From Henricia sp. BOLD:AAB3569 (taxonomy: Eukaryota; Echinodermata; Asteroidea; Spinulosida; Echinasteridae), in contig JBBELK010001521.1 of NCBI GenBank assembly GCA_037783545.1, positions 62,001 through 126,000 on the forward strand: a stretch of DNA of 64,000 bases. Reading direction: 5' to 3'. Below, in pieces: positions 12,242 to 25,600 of the stretch; position 1 is the first letter of the stretch; every line of letters starts with the position of its first letter. A model generated the notes under the pieces. That model searched no databases and was not told where the DNA came from. It saw only the letters and a list, made by a program, of their open reading frames with translations. The position numbers and the translations under genes were made by a program.

Positions 12242-13879
12242 GTGTGTCCCAAATGCCGGCAAATTTGGAAATCAAGGAATTTTCCAACCAACTTCAAATT
12301 TTGCATGCTCCAAACTGTATATATTCCGCACTTGTCATGCAAAATTGACAGATTTTCGCTGGGAAATGACGGAGAAATTCCAGAGTTTAGGGAAAACGGA
12401 GCTCGGCTGCGTGGTTATTCCCCTAACCGTGGCTGTTGGGACACCCTGCGCCGCGCTGGTGTACATTTGTACGGCCGTTGACTCACCCCAGATTGTGACG
12501 GGAATTAGGTCAAAGTGTGTCCCAAATGCCGGCAAATTTGGAAATCAAGGAATTTTCCAACCAACTTCAAATTGTGCATGCTCCAAACTGTATATATTCC
12601 GCACTTGTCATGCAAAATTGACAGATTTTCGCTGGGAAATGACGGAGAAATTTCAGAGTTTAGGGAAAACGGAGCTCGGCTGCGTGGTTATTCCCCTAAC
12701 CGTGGCTGTTGGGACACCCTGCGCCGCGCTGGTGTACATTTGTACGGCCGTTGATTCACCCCAGATTGTGACGGGAATTAGGTCAAAGTGTGTCCCAAAT
12801 GCCGGCAAATTTGGAAATCAAGGAATTTTCCAACCAACTTCAAATTTTGCATGCTCCAAACTGTATATATTCCGCACTTGTCATGCAAAATTGACAGATT
12901 TTCGCTGGGAAATGACGGAGAAATTTCAGAGTTTAGGGAAAACGGAGCTCGGCTGCGTGGTTATTCCCCTAACCGTGGCTGTTGGGACACCCTGCGCCGC
13001 GCTGGTGTACATTTGTACGGCCGTTGACTCACCCCAGATTGTGACGGGAATTAGGTCAAAGTGTGTCCCAAATGCCGGCAAATTTGGAAATCAAGGAATT
13101 TTCCAACCAACTTCAAATTTTGCATGCTCCAAACTGTATATATTCCGCACTTGTCATGCAAAATTGACAGATTTTCGCTGGGAAATGACGGAGAAATTCC
13201 AGAGTTTAGGGAAAACGGAGCTCGGCTGCGTGGTTATTCCCCTAACCGTGGCTGTTGGGACACCCTGCGCCGCGCTGGTGTACATTTGTACGGCCGTTGA
13301 CTCACCCCAGATTGTGACGGGAATTAGGTCAAAGTGTGTCCCAAATGCCGGCAAATTTGGAAATCAAGGAATTTTCCAACCAACTTCAAATTGTGCATGC
13401 TCCAAACTGTATATATTCCGCACTTGTCATGCAAAATTGACAGATTTTCGCTGGGAAATGACGGAGAAATTTCAGAGTTTAGGGAAAACGGAGCTCGGCT
13501 GCGTGGTTATTCCCCTAACCGTGGCTGTTGGGACACCCTGCGCCGCGCTGGTGTACATTTGTACGGCCGTTGACTCACCCCAGATTGTGACGGGAATTAG
13601 GTCAAAGTGTGTCCCAAATGCCGGCAAATTTGGAAATCAAGGAATTTTCCAACCAACTTCAAATTTTGCATGCTCCAAACTGTATATATTCCGCACTTGT
13701 CATGCAAAATTGACAGATTTTCGCTGGGAAATGACGGAGAAATTTCAGAGTTTAGGGAAAACGGAGCTCGGCTGCGTGGTTATTCCCCTAACCGTGGCTG
13801 TTGGGACACCCTGCGCCGCGCTGGTGTACATTTGTACGGCCGTTGACTCACCCCAGATTGTGACGGGAATTAGGTCAAA
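12242..13879 (+). repeat. Trimeric higher-order repeat, two 819-bp copies
   Basis: Three 273-bp units are repeated at an 819-bp offset. gagaaattccagag near 12,372 recurs near 13,191, and caaattgtgcatg near 12,569 recurs near 13,388. One difference seen is ttgattcacc near 12,750 against ttgactcacc near 13,569. In these copies the reverse strand also opens for 66 codons, because ttcc replaces tttc; this is a by-product of the substitution. Confidence 0.85.
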
Positions 13880-16800
13880 GTGTGTCCCAAATGCCGGCAA
13901 ATTTGGAAATCAAGGAATTTTCCAACCAACTTCAAATTTTGCATGCTCCAAACTGTATATATTCCGCACTTGTCATGCAAAATTGACAGATTTTCGCTGG
14001 GAAATGACGGAGAAATTTCAGAGTTTAGGGAAAACGGAGCTCGGCTGCGTGGTTATTCCCCTAACCGTGGCTGTTGGGACACCCTGCGCCGCGCTGGTGT
14101 ACATTTGTACGGCCGTTGATTCACCCCAGATTGTGACGGGAATTAGGTCAAAGTGTGTCCCAAATGCCGGCAAATTTGGAAATCAAGGAATTTTCCAACC
14201 AACTTCAAATTTTGCATGCTCCAAACTGTATATATTCCGCACTTGTCATGCAAAATTGACAGATTTTCGCTGGGAAATGACGGAGAAATTTCAGAGTTTA
14301 GGGAAAACGGAGCTGGGCTGCGTGGTTATTCCCCTAACCGTGGCTGTTGGGACACCCTGCGCATGCGCCGCGCTGGTGTACATTTGTACGGCCGTTGACT
14401 CACCCCAGATTGTGACGGGAATTAGGTCAAAGTGTGTCCCAAATGCCGGCAAATTTGGAAATCAAGGAATTTTCCAACCAACTTCAAATTTTGCATGCTC
14501 CAAACTGTATATATTCCGCACTTGTCATGCAAAATTGACAGATTTTCGCTGGGAAATGACGGAGAAATTTCAGAGTTTAGGGAAAACGGAGCTCGGCTGC
14601 GTGGTTATTCCCCTAACCGTGGCTGTTGGGACACCCTGCGCCGCGCTGGTGTACATTTGTACGGCCGTTGACTCACCCCATATTGTGACGGGAATTAGGT
14701 CAAAGTGTGTCCCAAATGCCGGCAAATTTGGAAATCAAGGAATTTTCCAACCAACTTCAAATTTTGCATGCTCCAAACTGTATATATTCCGCACTTGTCA
14801 TGCAAAATTGACAGATTTTCGCTGGGAAATGACGGAGAAATTTCAGAGTTTAGGGAAAACGGAGCTCGGCTGCGTGGTTATTCCCCTAACCGTGGCTGTT
14901 GGGACACCCTGCGCCGCGCTGGTGTACATTTCTACGGCCGTTGACTCACCCCAGATTGTGACGGGAATTAGGTCAAAGTGTGTCCCAAATGCCGGCAAAT
15001 TTGGAAATCAAGGAATTTTCCAACCAACTTCAAATTTTGCATGCTCCAAACTGTATATATTCCGCACTTGTCATGCAAAATTGACAGATTTTCGCTGGGA
15101 AATGACGGAGAAATTTCAGAGTTTAGGGAAAACGGAGCTCGGCTGCGTGGTTATTCCCCTAACCGTGGCTGTTGGGACACCCTGCGCCGGGCTGGTGTAC
15201 ATTTGTACGGCCGTTGATTCACCCCAGATTGTGACGGGAATTAGGTCAAAGTGTGTCCCAAATGCCGGCAAATTTGGAAATCAAGGAATTTTCCAACCAA
15301 CTTCAAATTTTGCATGCTCCAAACTGTATATATTCCGCACTTGTCATGCAAAATTGACAGATTTTCGCTGGGAAATGACGGAGAAATTTCAGAGTTTAGG
15401 GAAAACGGAGCTGGGCTGCGTGGTTATTCCCCTAACCGTGGCTGTTGGGACACCCTGCGCATGCGCCGCGCTGGTGTACATTTGTACGGCCGTTGACTCA
15501 CCCCAGATTGTGACGGGAATTAGGTCAAAGTGTGTCCCAAATGCCGGCAAATTTGGAAATCAAGGAATTTTCCAACCAACTTCAAATTTTGCATGCTCCA
15601 AACTGTATATATTCCGCACTTGTCATGCAAAATTGACAGATTTTCGCTGGGAAATGACGGAGAAATTTCAGAGTTTAGGGAAAACGGAGCTCGGCTGCGT
15701 GGTTATTCCCCTAACCGTGGCTGTTGGGACACCCTGCGCCGCGCTGGTGTACATTTCTACGGCCGTTGACTCACCCCAGATTGTGACGGGAATTAGGTCA
15801 AAGTGTGTCCCAAATGCCGGCAAATTTGGAAATCAAGGAATTTTCCAACCAACTTCAAATTTTGCATGCTCCAAACTGTATATATTCCGCACTTGTCATG
15901 CAAAATTGACAGATTTTCGCTGGGAAATGACGGAGAAATTTCAGAGTTTAGGGAAAACGGAGCTCGGCTGCGTGGTTATTCCCCTAACCGTGGCTGTTGG
16001 GACACCCTGCGCCGGGCTGGTGTACATTTGTACGGCCGTTGATTCACCCCAGATTGTGACGGGAATTAGGTCAAAGTGTGTCCCAAATGCCGGCAAATTT
16101 GGAAATCAAGGAATTTTCCAACCAACTTCAAATTTTGCATGCTCCAAACTGTATATATTCCGCACTTGTCATGCAAAATTGACAGATTTTCGCTGGGAAA
16201 TGACGGAGACATTTCAGAGTTTAGGGAAAACGGAGCTCGGCTGCGTGGTTATTCCCCTAACCGTGGCTGTTGGGACACCCTGCGCCGCGCTGGTGTACAT
16301 TTGTACGGCCGTTGACTCACCCCAGATTGTGACGGGAATTAGGTCAAAGTGTGTCCCAAATGCCGGCAAATTTGGAAATCAAGGAATTTTCCAACCAACT
16401 TCAAATTTTGCATGCTCCAAACTGTATATATTCCGCACTTGTCATGCAAAATTGACAGATTTTCGCTGGGAAATGACGGAGAAATTTCAGAGTTTAGGGA
16501 AAACGGAGCTCGGCTGCGTGGTTATTCCCCTAACCGTGGCTGTTGGGACACCCTGCTCCGCGCTGGTGTACATTTGTACGGCCGTTGACTCACCCCAGAT
16601 TGTGACGGGAATTAGGTCAAAGTGTGTCCCAAATGCCGGCAAATTTGGAAATCAAGGAATTTTCCAACCAACTTCAAATTTTGCATGCTCCAAACTGTAT
16701 ATATTCCGCACTTGTCATGCAAAATTGACAGATTTTCGCTGGGAAATGACGGAGAAATTTCAGAGTTTAGGGAAAACGGAGCTCGGCTGCGTGGTTATTC

Positions 16801-17998
16801 CCCTAACCGTGGCTGTTGGGACACCCTGCGCCGGGCTGGTGTACATTTGTACGGCCGTTGATTCACCCCAGATTGTGACGGGAATTAGGTCAAAGTGTGT
16901 CCCAAATGCCGGCAAATTTGGAAATCAAGGAATTTTCCAACCAACTTCAAATTTTGCATGCTCCAAACTGTATATATTCCGCACTTGTCATGCAAAATTG
17001 ACAGATTTTCGCTGGGAAATGACGGAGAAATTTCAGAGTTTAGGGAAAACGGAGCTGGGCTGCGTGGTTATTCCCCTAACCGTGGCTGTTGGGACACCCT
17101 GCGCATGCGCCGCGCTGGTGTACATTTGTACGGCCGTTGACTCACCCCAGATTGTGACGGGAATTAGGTCAAAGTGTGTCCCAAATGCCGGCAAATTTGG
17201 AAATCAAGGAATTTTCCAACCAACTTCAAATTTTGCATGCTCCAAACTGTATATATTCCGCACTTGTCATGCAAAATTGACAGATTTTCGCTGGGAAATG
17301 ACGGAGAAATTTCAGAGTTTAGGGAAAACGGAGCTCGGCTGCGTGGTTATTCCCCTAACCGTGGCTGTTGGGACACCCTGCGCCGCGCTGGTGTACATTT
17401 CTACGGCCGTTGACTCACCCCAGATTGTGACGGGAATTAGGTCAAAGTGTGTCCCAAATGCCGGCAAATTTGGAAATCAAGGAATTTTCCAACCAACTTC
17501 AAATTTTGCATGCTCCAAACTGTATATATTCCGCACTTGTCATGCAAAATTGACAGATTTTCGCTGGGAAATGACGGAGAAATTTCAGAGTTTAGGGAAA
17601 ACGGAGCTCGGCTGCGTGGTTATTCCCCTAACCGTGGCTGTTGGGACACCCTGCGCCGGGCTGGTGTACATTTGTACGGCCGTTGATTCACCCCAGATTG
17701 TGACGGGAATTAGGTCAAAGTGTGTCCCAAATGCCGGCAAATTTGGAAATCAATGAATTTTCCAACCAACTTCAAATTTTGCATGCTCCAAACTGTATAT
17801 ATTCCGCACTTGTCATGCAAAATTGACAGATTTTCGCTGGGAAATGACGGAGAAATTTCAGAGTTTAGGGAAAACGGAGCTGGGCTGCGTGGTTATTCCC
17901 CTAACCGTGGCTGTTGGGACACCCTGCGCATGCGCCGCGCTGGTGTACATTTGTACGGCCGTTGATTCACCCCAGATTGTGACGGGAATTAGGTCAAA

Positions 17999-20740
17999 GT
18001 GTGTCCCAAATGCCGGCAAATTTGGAAATCAAGGAATTTTCCAACCAACTTCAAATTTTGCATGCTCCAAACTGTATATATTCCGCACTTGTCATGCAAA
18101 ATTGACAGATTTTCGCTGGGAAATGACGGAGAAATTTCAGAGTTTAGGGAAAACGGAGCTGGGCTGCGTGGTTATTCCCCTAACCGTGGCTGTTGGGACA
18201 CCCTGCGCATGCGCCGCGCTGGTGTACATTTGTACGGCCGTTGACTCACCTCAGATTGTGACGGGAATTAGGTCAAAGTGTGTCCCAAATGCCGGCAAAT
18301 TTGGAAATCAAGGAATTTTCCAACCAACTTCAAATTTTGCATGCTCCAAACTGTATATATTCCGCACTTGTCATGCAAAATTGACAGATTTTCGCTGGGA
18401 AATGACGGAGAAATTTCAGAGTTTAGGGAAAACGGAGCTCGGCTGCGTGGTTATTCCCCTAACCGTGGCTGTTGGGACACCCTGCGCCGCGCTGGTGTAC
18501 ATTTGTACGGCCGTTGACTCACCCCAGATTGTGACGGGAATTAGGTCAAAGTGTGTCCCGAATGCCGGCAAATTTGGAAATCAAGGAATTTGCCAACCAA
18601 CTTCAAATTTTGCATGCTCCAAACTGTATATATTCCGCACTTGTCATGCAAAATTGACAGATTTTTGCTGGGAAATGACGGAGAAATTTCAGAGTTTAGG
18701 GAAAACGGAGCTCGGCTACGTGGTTATTTCCCTAACCGTGGCTGTTGGGACACCCTGCGCCGCGCTGGTGTACATTTCTACGGCCGTTGACTCACCCCAG
18801 ATTGTGACGGGAATTAGGTCAAAGTGTGTCCCAAATGCCGGCAAATTTGGAAATCAAGGAATTTTCCAACCAACTTCAAATTTTGCATGCTCCAAACTGT
18901 ATATATTCCGCACTTGTCATGCAAAATTGACAGATTTTCGCTGGGAAATGACGGAGAAATTTCAGAGTTTAGGGAAAACGGAGCTCGGCTGCGTGGTTAT
19001 TCCCCTAACCGTGGCTGTTGGGACACCCTGCGCCGCGCTGGTGTACATTTCTACGGCCGTTGACTCACCCCAGATTGTGACGGGAATTAGGTCAAAGTGT
19101 GTCCCAAATGCCGGCAAATTTGGAAATCAAGGAATTTTCCAACCAACTTCAAATTTTGCATGCTCCAAACTGTATATATTCCGCACTTGTCATGCAAAAT
19201 TGACAGATTTTCGCTGGGAAATGACGGAGAAATTTCAGAGTTTAGGGAAAACGGAGCTCGGCTGCGTGGTTATTCCCCTAACCGTGGCTGTTGGGACACC
19301 CTGCGCCGGGCTGGTGTACATTTGTACGGCCGTTGATTCACCCCAGATTGTGACGGGAATTAGGTCAAAGTGTGTCCCAAATGCCGGCAAATTTGGAAAT
19401 CAAGGAATTTTTCAACCAACTTCAAATTTTGCATGCTCCAAACTGTATATATTCCGCACTTGTCATGCAAAATTGACAGATTTTCGCTGGGAAATGACGG
19501 AGAAATTTCAGAGTTTAGGGAAAACGGAGCTGGGCTGCGTGGTTATTCCCCTAACCGTGGCTGTTGGGACACCCTGCGCATGCGCCGCGCTGGTGTACAT
19601 TTGTACGGCCGTTGACTCACCCCAGATTGTGACGGGAATTAGGTCAAAGTGTGTCCCAAATGCCGGCAAATTTGGAAATCAAGGAATTTTCCAACCAACT
19701 TCAAATTTTGCATGCTCCAAACTGTATATATTCCGCACTTGTCATGCAAAATTGACAGATTTTCGCTGGGAAATGACGGAGAAATTTCAGAGTTTAGGGA
19801 AAACGGAGCTCGGCTGCGTGGTTATTCCCCTAACCGTGGCTGTTGGGACACCCTGCGCCGCGCTGGTGTACATTTGTACGGCCGTTGACTCACCCCAGAT
19901 TGTGACGGGAATTAGGTCAAAGTGTGTCCCGAATGCCGGCAAATTTGGAAATCAAGGAATTTGCCAACCAACTTCAAATTTTGCATGCTCCAAACTGTAT
20001 ATATTCCGCACTTGTCATGCAAAATTGACAGATTTTTGCTGGGAAATGACGGAGAAATTTCAGAGTTTAGGGAAAACGGAGCTCGGCTACGTGGTTATTT
20101 CCCTAACCGTGGCTGTTGGGACACCCTGCGCCGCGCTGGTGTACATTTCTACGGCCGTTGACTCACCCCAGATTGTGACGGGAATTAGGTCAAAGTGTGT
20201 CCCAAATGCCGGCAAATTTGGAAATCAAGGAATTTTCCAACCAACTTCAAATTTTGCATGCTCCAAACTGTATATATTCCGCACTTGTCATGCAAAATTG
20301 ACAGATTTTCGCTGGGAAATGACGGAGAAATTTCAGAGTTTAGGGAAAACGGAGCTCGGCTGCGTGGTTATTCCCCTAACCGTGGCTGTTGGGACACCCT
20401 GCGCCGCGCTGGTGTACATTTCTACGGCCGTTGACTCACCCCAGATTGTGACGGGAATTAGGTCAAAGTGTGTCCCAAATGCCGGCAAATTTGGAAATCA
20501 AGGAATTTTCCAACCAACTTCAAATTTTGCATGCTCCAAACTGTATATATTCCGCACTTGTCATGCAAAATTGACAGATTTTCGCTGGGAAATGACGGAG
20601 AAATTTCAGAGTTTAGGGAAAACGGAGCTCGGCTGCGTGGTTATTCCCCTAACCGTGGCTGTTGGGACACCCTGCGCCGGGCTGGTGTACATTTGTACGG
20701 CCGTTGATTCACCCCAGATTGTGACGGGAATTAGGTCAAA
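17999..20740 (+). repeat. Pentameric higher-order repeat, two 1,371-bp copies
   Basis: Copies are 17,999-19,369 and 19,370-20,740. Each has, in order, a 279-bp unit with gagctgggctg, a plain unit, a B-like unit (cccgaatgcc, atttgccaacc, tttttgctggg, ggctacgtgg), a unit with gtacatttctacgg, and a unit with gcgccgggctgg plus ttgattcacc. Small differences exist: acctcaga near 18,249 and gaatttttcaacc near 19,405. The same B-like unit starts the larger B blocks at 23,489 and 27,869, so the pentamer may be where subfamilies A and B meet. Confidence 0.85.
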
Positions 20741-22663
20741 GTGTGTCCCAAATGCCGGCAAATTTGGAAATCAAGGAATTTTCCAACCAACTTCAAATTT
20801 TGCATGCTCCAAACTGTATATATTCCGCACTTGTCATGCAAAATTGACAGATTTTCGCTGGGAAATGACGGAGACATTTCAGAGTTTAGGGAAAACGGAG
20901 CTCGGCTGCGTGGTTATTCCCCTAACCGTGGCTGTTGGGATACCCTGCGCCGCGCTGGTGTACATTTGTACGGCCGTTGACTCACCCCAGATTGTGACGG
21001 GAATTAGGTCAAAGTGTGTCCCAAATGCCGGCAAATTTGGAAATCAAGGAATTTTCCAACCAACTTCAAATTTTGCATGCTCCAAACTGTATATATTCCG
21101 CACTTGTCATGCAAAATTGACAGATTTTCGCTGGGAAATGACGGAGAAATATCAGAGTTTAGGGAAAACGGAGCTCGGCTGCGTGGTTATTCCCCTAACC
21201 GTGGCTGTTGGGACACCCTGCGCCGCGCTGGTGTACATTTGTACGGCCGTTGACTCACCCCAGATTGTGACGGGAATTAGGTCAAAGTGTGTCCCAAATG
21301 CCGGCAAATTTGGAAATCAAGGAATTTTCCAACCAACTTCAAATTTTGCATGCTCCAAACTGTATATATTCCGCACTTGTCATGCAAAATTGACAGATTT
21401 TCGCTGGGAAATGACGGAGAAATTTCAGAGTTTAGGGAAAACGGAGCTGGGCTGCGTGGTTATTCCCCTAACCGTGGCTGTTGGGACACCCTGCGCATGC
21501 GCCGCGCTGGTGTACATTTGTACGGCCGTTGACTCACCCCAGATTGTGACGGGAATTAGGTCAAAGTGTGTCCCAAATGCCGGCAAATTTGGAAATCAAG
21601 GAATTTTCCAACCAACTTCAAATTTTGCATGCTCCAAACTGTATATATTCCGCACTTGTCATGCAAAATTGACAGATTTTCGCTGGGAAATGACGGAGAC
21701 ATTTCAGAGTTTAGGGAAAACGGAGCTGGGCTGCGTGGTTATTCCCCTAACCGTGGCTGTTGGGACACCCTGCGCATGCGCCGCGCTGGTGTACATTTGT
21801 ACGGCCGTTGACTCACCCCAGATTGTGACGGGAATTAGGTCAAAGTGTGTCCCAAATGCCGGCAAATTTGGAAATCAAGGAATTTTCCAACCAACTTCAA
21901 ATTTTGCATGCTCCAAACTGTATATATTCCGCACTTGTCATGCAAAATTGACAGATTTTCGCTGGGAAATGACGGAGACATTTCAGAGTTTAGGGAAAAC
22001 GGAGCTCGGCTGCGTGGTTATTCCCCTAACCGTGGCTGTTGGGACACCCTGCGCCGCGCTGGTGTACATTTGTACGGCCGTTGACTCACCCCAGATTGTG
22101 ACGGGAATTAGGTCAAAGTGTGTCCCAAATGCCGGCAAATTTGGAAATCAAGGAATTTTCCAACCAACTTCAAATTTTGCATGCTCCAAACTGTATATAT
22201 TCCGCACTTGTCATGCAAAATTGACAGATTTTCGCTGGGAAATGACGGAGAAATATCAGAGTTTAGGGAAAACGGAGCTCGGCTGCGTGGTTATTCCCCT
22301 AACCGTGGCTGTTGGGACACCCTGCGCCGCGCTGGTGTACATTTGTACGGCCGTTGACTCACCCCAGATTGTGACGGGAATTAGGTCAAAGTGTGTCCCA
22401 AATGCCGGCAAATTTGGAAATCAAGGAATTTTCCAACCAACTTCAAATTTTGCATGCTCCAAACTGTATATATTCCGCACTTGTCATGCAAAATTGACAG
22501 ATTTTCGCTGGGAAATGACGGAGAAATTTCAGAGTTTAGGGAAAACGGAGCTCGGCTGCGTGGTTATTCCCCTAACCGTGGCTGTTGGGACACCCTGCGC
22601 CGCGCTGGTGTACATTTCTACGGCCGTTGACTCACCCCAGATTGTGACGGGAATTAGGTCAAA

Positions 22664-25600
22664 GTGTGTCCCAAATGCCGGCAAATTTGGAAATCAAGGA
22701 ATTTTCCAACCAACTTCAAATTTTGCATGCTCCAAACTGTATATATTCCGCACTTGTCATGCAAAATTGACAGATTTTCGCTGGGAAATGACGGAGAAAT
22801 TTCAGAGTTTAGGGAAAACGGAGCTCGGCTGCGTGGTTATTCCCCTAACCGTGGCTGTTGGGACACCCTGCGCCGGGCTGGTGTACATTTGTACGGCCGT
22901 TGATTCACCCCAGATTGTGACGGGAATTAGGTCAAAGTGTGTCCCAAATGCCGGCAAATTTGGAAATCAAGGAATTTTCCAACCAACTTCAAATTTTGCA
23001 TGCTCCAAACTGTATATATTCCGCACTTGTCATGCAAAATTGACAGATTTTCGCTGGGAAATGACGGAGAAATTTCAGAGTTTAGGGAAAACGGAGCTGG
23101 GCTGCGTGGTTATTCCCCTAACCGTGGCTGTTGGGACACCCTGCGCATGCGCCGCGCTGGTGTACATTTGTACGGCCGTTGACTCACCCCAGATTGTGAC
23201 GGGAATTAGGTCAAAGTGTGTCCCAAATGCCGGCAAATTTGGAAATCAAGGAATTTTCCAACCAACTTCAAATTTTGCATGCTCCAAACTGTATATATTC
23301 CGCACTTGTCATGCAAAATTGACAGATTTTCGCTGGGAAATGACGGAGAAATTTCAGAGTTTAGGGAAAACGGAGCTCGGCTGCGTGGTTATTCCCCTAA
23401 CCGTGGCTGTTGGGACACCCTTCGCCGCGCTGGTGTACATTTGTACGGCCGTTGACTCACCCCAGATTGTGACGGGAATTAGGTCAAAGTGTGTCCCGAA
23501 TGCCGGCAAATTTGGAAATCAAGGAATTTGCCAACCAACTTCAAATTTTGCATGCTCCAAACTGTATATATTCCGCACTTGTCATGCAAAATTGACAGAT
23601 TTTTGCTGGGAAATGACGGAGAAATTTCAGAGTTTAGGGAAAACGGAGCTCGGCTACGTGGTTATTTCCCTAACCGTGGCTGTTGGGACACCCTGCGCTG
23701 CGCTGGTGTACATTTGTACGGCCGTTGACTCACCCCAGATTGTGACGGGAATTAGGTCAAAGTGTGTCCCAAATGCCGGCAAATTTGGAAATCAAGGAAT
23801 TTTCCAACCAACTTCAAATTTTGCATGCTCCAAACTGTATATATTCCGCACTTGTCATGTAAAATTGACAGATTTTCGCTGGGAAATGACGGAGAAATTT
23901 CAGAGTTTAGGGAAAACGGAGCTCGGCTACGTGGTTATTTCCCTAACCGTGGCTGTTGGGACACCCTGCGCTGCGCTGGTGTACATTTGTACGGCCGTTG
24001 ACTCACCCCAGATTGTGACGGGAATTAGGTCAAAGTGTGTCCCAAATGCCGGCAAATTTGGAAATCAAGGAATTTTCCAACCAACTTCAAATTTGTCATG
24101 CTCCAAACTGTATATATTCCGCACTTGTCATGCAAAATTGACAGATTTTCGCTGGGAAATGACGGAGAAATTTCAGAGTTTAGGGAAAACGGAGCTCGGC
24201 TACGTGGTTATTCCCCTAACCGTGGCTGTTGGGACACCCTGCGCTGCGCTGGTGTACTATTGTACGGCCGTTGACTCACCCCAGATTGTGACGGGAATTA
24301 GGTCAAAGTGTGTCCCAAATGCCGGCAAATTTGGAAATCAAGGAATTTCCCAACCAACTTCAAATTTTGCATGCTCCAAACTGTATATATTCCGCACTTG
24401 TCATGCAAAATTGACAGATTTTCGCTGGGAAATGACGGAGAAATTTCAGAGTTTAGGGAAAACGGAGCTCGGCTACGTGGTTATTCCCCTAACCGTGGCT
24501 GTTGGGACACCCTGCGCTGCGCTGGTGTACATTTGTACGGCCGTTGACTCACCCCAGATTGTGACGGGAATTAGGTCAAAGTGTGTCCCAAATGCCGGCA
24601 AATTTGGAAATCAAGGAATTTTCCAACCAACTTCAAATTTTGCATGCTCCAAACTGTATATATTCCGCACTTGTCATGCAAAATTAACAGATTTTCGCTG
24701 GGAAATGACGGAGAAATTTCAGAGTTTAGGGAAAACGGAGCTCGGCTACGTGGTTATTCCCCTAACCGTGGCTGTTGGGACACCCTGCGCTGCGCTGGTG
24801 TACATTTGTACGGCCGTTGACTCACCCCATATTGTGACGGGAATTAGGTCAAAGTGTGTCCCAAATGCCGGCAAATTTGGAAATCAAGGAATTTTCCAAC
24901 CAACTTCAAATTTTGCATGCTCCAAACTGTATATATTCCGCACTTGTCATGCAATGTTGACAGATTTTCGCTGGGAAATGACGGAGAAATTTCAGAGTTT
25001 AGGGAAAACGGAGCTCGGCTACGTGGTTATTCCCCTAACCGTGGCTGTTGGGACACCCTGCGCTGCGCTGGTGTACATTTGTACGGCCGTTGACTCACCC
25101 CAGATTGTGACGGGAATTAGGTCAAAGTGTGTCCCAAATGCCGGAAAATTTGGAAATCAAGGAATTTTCCAACCAACTTCAAATTTTGCATGCTCCAAAC
25201 TGTATATATTCCGCACTTGTCATGCAAAATTTACAGATTTTCGCTGGGAAATGACGGAGAAATTTCAGAGTTTAGGGAAAACGGAGCTCGGCTACGTGGT
25301 TATTCCCCTAACCGTGGCTGTTGGGACACCCTGCGCTGCGCTGGTGTACATTTGTACGGCCGTTGACTCACCCCAGATTGTGACGGGAATTAGGTCAAAG
25401 TGTGTCCCAAATGCCGGCAAATTTGGAAATCAAGGAATTTTCCAACCAACTTCAAATTTTGCATGCTCCAAACTGTATATATTCCGCACTTGTCATGCAA
25501 AATTGACAGATTTTCGCTGGGAAATGACGGAGAAATTTCAGAGTTTAGGGAAAACGGAGCTCGGCTACGTGGTTATTTCCCTAACCGTGGCTGTTGGGAC

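Noticed and set aside
12335..12535. Reverse-strand open frame of 66 codons, repeated at 13,154-13,354
   Set aside because: It exists only because a single substitution (ttcc for tttc) removes a reverse-strand stop in one duplicated unit.
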